A DNA stretch of 64,000 nucleotides from Anaerolineales bacterium (GTDB taxonomy: Bacteria; Chloroflexota; Anaerolineae; Anaerolineales; UBA11579). Position numbers and translations under genes: made by a program. The notes below the pieces were generated by a model. The model did no database searches. It had not been told where the DNA came from and was given only the letters and a program-made list of their open reading frames with translations. Location: NCBI GenBank assembly GCA_019637805.1, contig JAHBVB010000001.1:1033875-1097874 (forward strand). The letters are read 5' to 3'. Shown in pieces: positions 58,080-64,000 of the stretch (positions are counted from its first letter, which is position 1; every line of letters starts with the position of its first letter).

Positions 58080-58251
58080 CTAAGCCGGTGAGTGAATTTT
58101 CCCTGACCGCGGCGAGTTACGCCGTGGAACTTAACCAAGCCGCTCACCCGAAAGGAGCCCCATTCCCAGCCAATCGCATACAGCTCAAGCTTGTTCGACC
58201 CTGCACCATCTGGGTCTGTTGCCGCGTCCATTCTGAACCTGAGGAGAGAAC
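58080..58251 (+). other. Structured 5' leader of the ssb transcript
   Basis: About 170 nt lie between the predicted start site and ssb. CCGCGGCG (58107-58114) pairs with CGCCGTGG (58120-58127) around AGTTA. GTGAG (58087-58091) can pair with CTCAC (58143-58147) to enclose it. An AAAGGAG follows at about 58151, far from ssb, and GAGGAGAG lies directly before the ssb ATG. No known riboswitch was recognised. Confidence 0.45.
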
Positions 58252-58689
58252 ATGTCATACCAAAAGATCACCATTGTCGGAAACCTGGGTCGTGATCCCG
58301 AAATGCGCTACACCCCGGGCGGCCAGGCCGTCACCAATTTTTCGGTGGCCTCCAATCGCCAATACACCAGTTCCACCGGTGAAAAAGTGAAGGAAACCGT
58401 CTGGTTCCGCGTATCTGCCTGGGGTCGCCAGGCCGAAACCGTCAACCAGTTCCTTAAGACGGGCAGCCAGGTGCTGGTGGAGGGCCGCCTAACCCCGGAC
58501 AAAGCCAGCGGCGGACCGCGTATTTGGACTCGCCAGGACGGCACCCCGGCCTCTTCCTTCGAGATCACCGCCGAACGCGTGGTCTTCCTGGGTGGCCGCG
58601 GCGATGGCAGCGCCCCAGGCGGCGGACCGGACAATTACCAGTCCGCGCCGATGATGGATGACGGCTTTGAAGACGAAATCCCCTTCTAG
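58252..58689 (+). CDS. ssb: Single-stranded DNA-binding protein
   Basis: Binds ssDNA during replication and repair. The 145-residue protein has an OB fold (SYQKITIVGNLGRDPEMRYT, VWFRVSAWGRQAE, VLVEGRLTPD) and a short flexible tail ending DGFEDEIPF, the protein-interaction tip. It is shorter than many SSBs because the Gly/Gln linker is brief. It starts an operon that runs through DUF3467, translin-like, Cas4-like, nadK, B-box and recN genes. Confidence 0.96.
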   Translation: MSYQKITIVGNLGRDPEMRYTPGGQAVTNFSVASNRQYTSSTGEKVKETVWFRVSAWGRQAETVNQFLKTGSQVLVEGRLTPDKASGGPRIWTRQDGTPASSFEITAERVVFLGGRGDGSAPGGGPDNYQSAPMMDDGFEDEIPF

Positions 58690-58698
58690 GCGGTGAGC

Positions 58699-59064
58699 AT
58701 GCCTGATCCCAAGCCCAAACCGGAACAAGAAAAAGGGCCGGGCGTTCCCGGCGCCCTGCGCCCGCGGCTGGTGCCGCGGCCGGGCCTGGCGGGAGAAGCG
58801 GTGTATGCCAATGTGGTGCGCATCTCGCATGCGCCCTCTGAACTGGTTTTCGACTTCGCCCATTCTTTGCCCGGCGAGCTGGACGTGCCGATCAAGGCGC
58901 GGGTGGTGCTTTCGCCGCTCAGCGCCAAGTTACTGCAGCGCGCCCTGGCGGACAGCCTGGCCAAATATGAAACGGCCTTCGGCGTTGTAAATGTGCCGCA
59001 AGGAAAATCTTTGGCCGATGACTTGTTTCGCTCCCCAGAGACCCCGAAACCGGAGAGCGAATGA
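58699..59064 (+). CDS. DUF3467 protein
   Basis: A 121-residue protein with a Pro-rich N-terminus. Residues about 33-105 (EAVYANVVRISHAPSELVFDFAHSLPG, RVVLSPLSAKLLQRALADSLAKYE) match DUF3467, a small protein family of unknown function found in many bacteria and archaea. The ATG at 58699 is chosen; a GTG two codons upstream is an alternative. It overlaps the translin-like gene start by ATGA and lies 10 bp after ssb. Confidence 0.82.
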   Translation: MPDPKPKPEQEKGPGVPGALRPRLVPRPGLAGEAVYANVVRISHAPSELVFDFAHSLPGELDVPIKARVVLSPLSAKLLQRALADSLAKYETAFGVVNVPQGKSLADDLFRSPETPKPESE

Positions 59065-59702
59065 GCCGTTTGGACGAGATCACCAAATCGATCCATGCCA
59101 GCTTTGAGGCGCAGACCGCCGCGCGCGACGCGGCCCTGGCACAGACCCGCCAACTGACCCGGCATTGTGCCCACGCCATCCGCGCCATCCATCGCGATGA
59201 AGCCGCCACCGCCCAGACCGAGCTGGCAGCCGCCAGTCAGCTGGCCGCCCAGTTGCGCAATGGCCTGGCGGGCTTCCCCGACTTGTACTTTGCCGGCTAT
59301 ACACAGGATGCGCTCAAAGAGTTTGCCGAAGCGGTGATTGTGGATGCCCTGGTGGCTGGCAAAGAACTGCCTTCTCCCGGAGAGCTGCAGGTGGAGCCGG
59401 CCACCTACATGCAGGGCCTGGCGGAAGCCGCCGGAGAACTGCGCCGCCGCTGCCTGGACATCCTGCGCCACGGCCATTCAGATGAAGCTGAACGGCTGCT
59501 GGAGCAGATGGACGACATCTACGCTGCCTTGGTCACCATGGATTATCCTGACGCGGTCACGCGCGGCCTGCGGCGCCTGACGGACATCTGCCGCAGCCTG
59601 GTGGAACGCACCCGCGGCGATATGACCATCAGCCTGCGCCAGCAGGGCTTGGAGGCCAGCTTGCGCAGGCTGGAGGAGCGCCTGGGGGGCGAAGCTTCGT
59701 AA
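59061..59702 (+). CDS. Translin/TRAX-family protein
   Basis: A 213-residue all-helical protein of the translin superfamily, which in eukaryotes binds ssDNA/RNA and, as TRAX, cleaves RNA. The pattern ALKEFAEAVIVDALV matches the TRAX metal-site helix (Glu87, Glu90), and YMQGLAEAAGELRR gives Glu122 and Glu126 where TRAX has Asp and Glu. The C-terminus has DYPDAVTRGLRRLTDICRSLVERTRGDMTISL, diagnostic of the family. It lies in the ssb-recN operon, just before the Cas4-like genes. An RNA- or DNA-end role is inferred. Confidence 0.85.
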   Translation: MSRLDEITKSIHASFEAQTAARDAALAQTRQLTRHCAHAIRAIHRDEAATAQTELAAASQLAAQLRNGLAGFPDLYFAGYTQDALKEFAEAVIVDALVAGKELPSPGELQVEPATYMQGLAEAAGELRRRCLDILRHGHSDEAERLLEQMDDIYAALVTMDYPDAVTRGLRRLTDICRSLVERTRGDMTISLRQQGLEASLRRLEERLGGEAS

Positions 59703-59704
59703 GC

Positions 59705-59941
59705 ATGCAGCGCCAGTGGATCAAAGCCTCGGAGATCGGCGAATACTTGTACTGCCGGCGCGCCTGGTGGTTCCGCCAGCAGGGGCAAGCCAGCGCCAAC
59801 CAGGCAGCCTTGCAAGCCGGCGGCCAGGCCCATGCGGCCCACGGCCGCAGCCTGCGCCTGACCGGCTGGTTGCGCTGGTTGGCCCTCGCGCTGGCGTTGC
59901 TGGCCCTGGGCTTGCTTTGGGCGCAGTGGGGTACGCCGTGA
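59705..59941 (+). CDS. Cas4-like protein, N-terminal part with first Fe-S cysteine and membrane helix
   Basis: A 78-residue protein. Residues 6-22 (IKASEIGEYLYCRRAWW) match the N-terminal segment of Cas4/RecB-like nucleases, where Cys17 is the first ligand of the Fe-S cluster. A helix at about 54-74 follows (RWLALALALLALGLLWAQW). The gene ends in the TGA of a GTGA overlap with the next gene, which carries the nuclease domain and the three other cysteines. It is either one half of a split enzyme or a frameshifted gene. Confidence 0.75.
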   Translation: MQRQWIKASEIGEYLYCRRAWWFRQQGQASANQAALQAGGQAHAAHGRSLRLTGWLRWLALALALLALGLLWAQWGTP

Positions 59942-60456
59942 ACCCAGCCGTTTTCGCTTTGTTGTTGCTGCTGGCGGCCGGTCTGCTCTTTTGGTGGGCC
60001 AGCCGCCAGCAGCGTCGCCTGGGCCTGCCCAGCGGCCGCCTGCTTTATGAAGACAGCGGCGCGCAGGAGCAGCTGCAAGACGTGCTCCTGGCCGAGGACC
60101 TGGGCTTGCTGGGCCGGCCGGATTACCTGGTGCAGGCCAAGGAAGGTTTGGTGCCGGTTGAGGTCAAGAGCGGGCGCACCCCTCAGCGACCGTTCGAGAC
60201 GCACATCCTGCAGCTGGCCGCCTACTGCGCGCTGGTGCAGCGCAACTACAACCAGCGCCCGCCCTATGGCATCATCCGTTACCCGGAGCGCAGCTTCAAC
60301 GTGCCTTTCACGACAGAGTTGGAGGCTCGTTTAATCGCCGTGCTGAGTGAAATGCACACCGCCCTGGCGACAGGGGTGGAGCAACACCGTTCCCATACCA
60401 TGGCGGCGCGCTGCCGGGCCTGCGGTTACCGAGACGTGTGCGTAGAACAGCTCTAG
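59938..60456 (+). CDS. Cas4-like membrane-anchored nuclease, catalytic part
   Basis: A 172-residue protein starting with a helix (about 4-20, VFALLLLLAAGLLFWW). The PD-(D/E)XK nuclease core is complete: Asp62 in GRPDYLVQAKEG, Glu75 and Lys77 in LVPVEVKSGR, and the QxxxY motif at Gln92-Tyr96 (LQLAAYCALV). The C-terminus has three cysteines, Cys159, Cys162 and Cys168 (CRACGYRDVC), as in Cas4, but the fourth ligand is on the preceding small protein. The GTG start at 59938 overlaps its TGA. No CRISPR or cas genes are near, so the role is probably DNA repair. Confidence 0.8.
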   Translation: MNPAVFALLLLLAAGLLFWWASRQQRRLGLPSGRLLYEDSGAQEQLQDVLLAEDLGLLGRPDYLVQAKEGLVPVEVKSGRTPQRPFETHILQLAAYCALVQRNYNQRPPYGIIRYPERSFNVPFTTELEARLIAVLSEMHTALATGVEQHRSHTMAARCRACGYRDVCVEQL

Positions 60457-60473
60457 ACACGGACGCAAACGGT

Positions 60474-60479
60474 TAAGAT
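60474..60479 (+). promoter_or_regulatory. Possible internal -10 box for nadK
   Basis: TAAGAT is followed after 7 bases by the nadK ATG, and no Shine-Dalgarno is present. This suggests an internal leaderless promoter in the ssb-recN operon. The -35 region is not recognisable. Confidence 0.35.
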
Positions 60480-60486
60480 AGTCGCC

Positions 60487-61377
60487 ATGCCCAATCCCGC
60501 CCGCTCTCCGCAGTTTCAGCATGCCGCGGTACTCTCGCGCAGTTTGGAAGGGGAGCCGATGGCGCAAACCTTGCAGGTGGCCGCCTTTCTTGGGGAACTG
60601 GGTTTGCAGGCTACTCCTCTGTATATGCATGCCGTGGAAGTGCCGGAACGCGTGGCTGCTGGCGAATTCGATCTGATTATTGCTCTGGGCGGCGACGGCA
60701 CCATGCTGCGCGCCGGCCATTTTTGCGCCCCAGCAGGCATCCCGCTGTTAGGCATCAATGAAGGCAACTTTGGCTTCCTGATCGAACTGGAGCGGCACAC
60801 CTGGCGCGAGATGCTGCCGCGCTTGCTCAGCGGCGAATATCGCCTCGAAAAACGCATGTTGATTCATGCCGAGCTGTGGCGGGAAGGCAAGCAGATCGGC
60901 GCCTGGGAGGCGCTGAACGAAGCCATGATCGGCCGCGGCCGCCTGGCGCGGCCGGTGCACCTGGCCGCCAGCCTGGACGGCCAGCCGCTGACCACCTACG
61001 TGGCTGATGGGCTGATCATCGCCACCGCCACCGGCTCCACGGCCTACGCCCTGGCCGCCGGCGGCCCGGTACTGCCGCCTGAGCTGCGAAATATGGTGCT
61101 GGTGCCTGTGGCCGCCCACCTCAGCATGGAACGCGCCATTGTGCTGGCTGAAGGGTCGGTCATTCGCGTGGAGATGAAGCGCGGCGTGGAGCCGGTGCTG
61201 ACCATCGACGGCCAGCAGCCGATCGAGGTGCAGCTGGGCGACTGGGTAGAACTGCGCGCCAGCTCGCACAGCCTTAATTTCCTGCGTTTCAAAGACCCCG
61301 GCGACTTTTACGCCCGCCTCTTGCATATTATGGACAACAATCCGGCCGCCCAGGCAACTGACACGGAGACGCGATGA
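60487..61377 (+). CDS. nadK: NAD kinase
   Basis: Phosphorylates NAD to NADP. The 296-residue protein has the GGDGT motif (residues 68-72, IALGGDGTMLRAG), the Asn-Glu pair in GINEGNFGFL and the ATATGSTAYALAAGGP motif. The order nadK-(small gene)-recN is common in bacteria. The ATG has no ribosome-binding site and lies 30 bp after the Cas4-like gene. It overlaps the next gene by ATGA. Confidence 0.95.
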   Translation: MPNPARSPQFQHAAVLSRSLEGEPMAQTLQVAAFLGELGLQATPLYMHAVEVPERVAAGEFDLIIALGGDGTMLRAGHFCAPAGIPLLGINEGNFGFLIELERHTWREMLPRLLSGEYRLEKRMLIHAELWREGKQIGAWEALNEAMIGRGRLARPVHLAASLDGQPLTTYVADGLIIATATGSTAYALAAGGPVLPPELRNMVLVPVAAHLSMERAIVLAEGSVIRVEMKRGVEPVLTIDGQQPIEVQLGDWVELRASSHSLNFLRFKDPGDFYARLLHIMDNNPAAQATDTETR

Positions 61378-61892
61378 GCACTGCCACCTATTGCGCCAAC
61401 CATCCTGACCGGGAGACCGGCCTGCGTTGCAACAACTGTGACAAATACATTTGCATACAATGTGCGGTACACACGCCCACGGGCTACCGCTGCAAGGAAT
61501 GTGTGCGCGGCCAAAGCAAAGTCTTTGAGACCGCCCGACCCCTGGATTTCGTGCTGGGTTTTGGTGTGGCTTTGGTACTTTCATTTATTGCCGGTCTAAT
61601 CGCCAGCCGGATTGGCTTTTTCATCATCCTGCTGGCGCCCGCGGCGGGTTCCATCATCGCCGAGGTCGTGCGCGCCATCACCGGCCGGCGGCGCTCACTG
61701 CGCTTGTTTCGCCTGGTGGCGATTGCCGTGGCTTTGGGCGGCCTGTGGTTTGTGTTGCCCGTGGGGTTTTCCATCCTGGCGGGCGGCGGGCTGATGAATT
61801 TGATGGCCCTGCTGTGGCCGGTTCTCTACACTGTGTTGGCCACCTCCTCGGCTTACTACCGCCTGTCAGGCATTCAAATTGGGGGGCGCTAG
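61374..61892 (+). CDS. B-box zinc-finger membrane protein
   Basis: A 172-residue protein. The N-terminal 45 residues are a B-box-type zinc finger with His and Cys ligands (YCANHPDRETGLRC, CDKYICIQCAVHTP, GYRCKECVRGQ). Three or four hydrophobic helices follow (about 57-80, 82-95, 105-125, 130-160). Such bacterial B-box membrane proteins are often grouped with rhomboid-like proteins, but no protease motif is visible. Function unknown; it is translationally coupled to nadK. Confidence 0.82.
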   Translation: MSTATYCANHPDRETGLRCNNCDKYICIQCAVHTPTGYRCKECVRGQSKVFETARPLDFVLGFGVALVLSFIAGLIASRIGFFIILLAPAAGSIIAEVVRAITGRRRSLRLFRLVAIAVALGGLWFVLPVGFSILAGGGLMNLMALLWPVLYTVLATSSAYYRLSGIQIGGR

Positions 61893-61895
61893 CCC

Positions 61896-63623
61896 ATGCT
61901 CACCGAGCTGCGCATTCACAATATCGCCATTATCGAGGACCTGACCCTGGAATGGGGTCCGGGCCTGATCATGCTCAGCGGTGAGACCGGCGCGGGCAAA
62001 TCCATTGTGCTGGACGCGGTGGAAACCCTGCTGGGGGTGCGCGCCGACACCAACTTGATCCGCGCCGGTGAAGACCGTGCCAGCGTGGAGGGCACCTTTA
62101 AGATCCCGGAGGCGCTCAAAGGCCAGATCCATGCCATTTTGCAGCGTGAAGAGCTGCTGGACGACCCGGACTACCTCAGCATCCAACGCGAGTTTCGCCG
62201 CGAGGGCCGCAATCTGGCGCGCGTCAACGGCCGCCCGGCCACGGTGGCTTTGGTCAAAGAATTGGGCGAACTGTTGATCGACCTGCACGGCCAGTCGGAG
62301 CACCTCTCTCTGCTGCGCGTACCTGCCCACCGCGGCCTGCTGGATCGCTATGCAGGCGTAGAGCGCGAGCTGGCCGCCTACCAAAGCGTCTATGCCAGCT
62401 TGCAGGATGTACGCCGTGAGCTGGGCAACCTGCGCGAGGCGGAAGCGGATGCTGCCCGGCGGATTGAGCTGCTCAGCTTCCAGGTGCAGGAGATTGATGC
62501 CGCCCGCTTGCAGGTGGACGAAGAACAGTCCTTAAAGGAAGAACGCACCCGCCTGGCCAATGCCGAAGCGCTGGCGGCCAACGCCAATCAGGCGCTGGCC
62601 GCGCTGGATGAAGGCGAGGGCGAGGCGCCCTCCGCAAATGATCGCCTGGGCGCCGCCCAGGGCGCCCTGGCCCAGCTGGCCAAAGTGGACCCCTCGCGGG
62701 CCGAGCTGCACACCCGGGCGGAGGGCTTGTTCGACGAACTGAGTGAGCTGACCCGTGATCTGCGTGACTATCTGGAACAGATCGAGTTCAACCCGCGCAG
62801 ACTGGAAGAGGTGGAAGAGCGCCTGGGCCTCCTGCAGAACCTCAAGCGCAAATACGGTGAGGACATCCCCGCCATCCTGGCGTTCGCCGAGCGCGCCCGC
62901 AAGGACCTGGACAATATTTCCAACGCCGAAGAGCGCCTGGCGCAGTTGGAGGCTCAGGAAGCTGAGCTGCTGCTGCAGCTGGCTGCCGCGGCGGCGGCGC
63001 TCTCCGCCAAGCGCCATGCGGCTGCCAAGACGCTCAGTGAAGCTGTGGAAGTCGAGTTGGACGACCTGAAGATGGAAGCCGCCCGCTTCGGCGTGGACTT
63101 TGCCCACCGTGAAGACCCCGCCGGGTTGCCGTTGGATGGCAAGCATTATGCTTTCGACCCATACGGCCATGAAACTGCGGAATTCATGGTGGCCCCCAAC
63201 CCCGGGGAAGGCCTCAAGCCCCTGGTCAAGGTGGCCTCTGGCGGCGAAACCGCCCGGCTGATGTTGGCGCTCAAGAACGTGCTGGCCCGCGCCGACCAAA
63301 CGCCCACCCTGATCTTTGATGAGATCGACCAGGGCATTGGCGGCCGCGTGGGCAGTGTGGTCGGCGAGAAGCTGTGGCGTCTGGCGCGCCAGCACCAGGT
63401 GCTGTGCGTCACGCATCTGCCGCAGCTGGCCGCCTACGGCGACCAGCATTTCAAAGTGGAGAAGGTCGTCCAGGGCGGTCGCACCAGCACCCAGGTGAGC
63501 TTGCTGCAAGGCGAGCCGCGCGTGGTGGAGCTGGCCCATATGCTGGGGGAAGTCAGCGAAGGGACTTTGCAGTCCGCCCTGGAGATTTTGGATACGGTCC
63601 ACAGCACCACAGTTTCAGGCTAG
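61896..63623 (+). CDS. recN: DNA repair protein RecN
   Basis: An SMC-like ATPase that tethers DNA ends in double-strand-break repair, 575 residues. The N-terminal Walker A is LSGETGAGKSIVLDAV (about 28-43). The long coiled coil spans about 150-380. The C-terminal signature ASGGETARLMLALK is followed by Walker B TLIFDEIDQGIGGRVGSVVG and VTHLPQLAAYGD. It begins 3 bp after the B-box gene. No LexA box was seen near the operon. Confidence 0.95.
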   Translation: MLTELRIHNIAIIEDLTLEWGPGLIMLSGETGAGKSIVLDAVETLLGVRADTNLIRAGEDRASVEGTFKIPEALKGQIHAILQREELLDDPDYLSIQREFRREGRNLARVNGRPATVALVKELGELLIDLHGQSEHLSLLRVPAHRGLLDRYAGVERELAAYQSVYASLQDVRRELGNLREAEADAARRIELLSFQVQEIDAARLQVDEEQSLKEERTRLANAEALAANANQALAALDEGEGEAPSANDRLGAAQGALAQLAKVDPSRAELHTRAEGLFDELSELTRDLRDYLEQIEFNPRRLEEVEERLGLLQNLKRKYGEDIPAILAFAERARKDLDNISNAEERLAQLEAQEAELLLQLAAAAAALSAKRHAAAKTLSEAVEVELDDLKMEAARFGVDFAHREDPAGLPLDGKHYAFDPYGHETAEFMVAPNPGEGLKPLVKVASGGETARLMLALKNVLARADQTPTLIFDEIDQGIGGRVGSVVGEKLWRLARQHQVLCVTHLPQLAAYGDQHFKVEKVVQGGRTSTQVSLLQGEPRVVELAHMLGEVSEGTLQSALEILDTVHSTTVSG

Positions 63624-63686
63624 AGGTATTTCACTAAAATCAAGCGCGGAATTTTCCGGCGTCTTTGCGAAAGGAACCTTGAATGC

Positions 63687-63878
63687 ATGAGCGATACGGT
63701 TTGTCTCTCTTGTGATGGCAAGATCAGCGTGAAAAACACCCCCAAGATCGGCGCACGCGTGCAGTGCCCGGCTTGTGACGCGGAGTTTGAAGTGGTTTGG
63801 TTAAGCCCGCTGCAGCTGGATTGGCCGGTGGACGACTTTGAAGATGAATATGATGATGCAGGCTACGACGAAGACTAA
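63687..63878 (+). CDS. LysW-like zinc-ribbon acidic carrier-type protein
   Basis: A 63-residue protein. The first half is a zinc ribbon with two CxxC pairs (VCLSCDG and VQCPACDAEF). The second half is acidic (LDWPVDDFEDEYDDAGYDED), as in LysW, the amino-group carrier of lysine and arginine synthesis. LysW ends in EDWGE, and its last Glu holds the substrate; here the end is GYDED, so carrier function is uncertain. No lysX or other lys/arg genes are nearby. GAAAGGAA precedes the start. Confidence 0.75.
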   Translation: MSDTVCLSCDGKISVKNTPKIGARVQCPACDAEFEVVWLSPLQLDWPVDDFEDEYDDAGYDED

Positions 63879-63883
63879 GCCAT

Positions 63884-63915
63884 AAAAAAGAGCCGGGATT
63901 TCCCGGCTCTTTTTA
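63884..63915. terminator. Bidirectional terminator between the LysW-like gene and sigA
   Basis: AAAAAGAGCCGGGA pairs with TCCCGGCTCTTTTT (63901-63914) around TT. A- and T-tracts on each side allow termination of both convergent genes. Confidence 0.9.
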
Positions 63916-63926
63916 TGTCACAAACC

Positions 63927-64000
63927 TTAGCTTCCGCCCAGGTATTCGCGCAGTTGGTGGCTGCGGGTGGGGTGGCGCAGTTTGCGCAGGGCCTTGGCTT
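63927..64000 (-). CDS. sigA: Primary RNA polymerase sigma factor, C-terminal 23 residues (cut by window edge)
   Basis: The minus strand reads KALRKLRHPTRSHQLREYL, then GGS and a stop at 63927-63929. ALRKLRHPxRSxxLRxYL is the conserved C-terminus of the housekeeping sigma factor (region 4.2 end). The rest lies right of the window. It converges on the LysW-like gene at a shared terminator. Confidence 0.9.
   Translation of the reverse strand, partial: AKALRKLRHPTRSHQLREYLGGS

Noticed and set aside
58088-58390. A small open frame starting with GTG in the ssb leader
   Set aside because: It runs into ssb in another frame, has no recognisable protein features, and its region is better explained as structured leader RNA. 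A short regulatory leader peptide is not excluded.
59705-60456. CRISPR-Cas locus suggested by the Cas4-like genes
   Set aside because: No repeat-spacer array and no cas1, cas2, cas3 or effector genes are in the window; the neighbours are ssb, nadK and recN.

Overview
The window looks like a chromosomal segment of a Chloroflexota bacterium, most likely class Anaerolineae. The evidence is the gene set: Ser/Thr/Pro-linker lipoproteins, a family-5 peptide ABC transporter with a very large binding protein, a tandem-nuoM complex I cluster next to an F0 ATP synthase cluster, a small Zn-ribbon LysW-like protein beside sigA, and a LexA site of the CGAAC-N4-GTTC type. The assignment is inference. GC is high (about 60% by eye), genes are tightly packed with many ATGA, GTGA and TAATG stop-start overlaps, and I saw no rRNA, tRNA, transposase, integrase or CRISPR array.

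Layout. 1-4.3 kb: partial xpt (minus), then maf, a lipoprotein class B PBP and rsgA (plus). 4.3-12 kb (minus): a peptide-type ABC transporter (binding protein, two permeases, two ATPases, small membrane protein), with a terminator separating the binding protein from the permeases. 12-16.6 kb (minus): HAD phosphatase, D-2-hydroxyacid dehydrogenase, NBR1-like lipoprotein, small membrane protein, P5C dehydrogenase. 17-26.2 kb (plus): nuoA, H, J, K, L, M, a second nuoM and nuoN, without nuoB-G or nuoI. 26.2-28.6 kb: atpI, atpB, atpE and an atpF with a partial delta domain, without the F1 genes. 28.7-32.4 kb: murE, a DHFR-like gene bracketed by dispersed repeats, an ECF sigma factor and a membrane partner. 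32.5-40.2 kb: GH5-like secreted glycosidase, an AT-rich SHOCT gene, pnp, rpsO, a helical-repeat protein and an O-methyltransferase. 40.3-47.6 kb: a heme-motif lipoprotein, an orphan DNA methyltransferase and the sugar-modification operon. 47.7-57.9 kb: lexA, SDR, HD-GYP, panD, lipoprotein, DEAD helicase, and a sulfur/persulfide island with an Rrf2 regulator. 58-64 kb: ssb, DUF3467, translin, split Cas4-like nuclease, nadK, B-box protein, recN, LysW-like, and the 3' end of sigA.

The best candidate for an undescribed system is the minus-strand operon 47566-42901: ATP-grasp ligase, PglC-like phosphoglycosyltransferase, E1-alpha and E1-beta of a thiamine-dependent 2-oxoacid dehydrogenase, and one protein that joins a lipoyl domain, a subunit-binding domain and a NeuD/PglD-type sugar acyltransferase. 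This suggests that an acyl group made from a 2-oxoacid is carried on lipoate and passed to a sugar. The usual E2 catalytic domain appears to be replaced by a left-handed beta-helix sugar acyltransferase.

Second-rank signals are: a membrane-anchored Cas4-like nuclease split into two overlapping genes so that its four Fe-S cysteines lie on two polypeptides, placed directly after a bacterial translin in an ssb-to-recN operon; a second NuoM that has lost the transmembrane-helix-7 lysine; a b subunit carrying only the C-terminal part of delta; and several promoters whose -10 boxes sit so close to the start codon that the mRNAs should be leaderless or nearly so.
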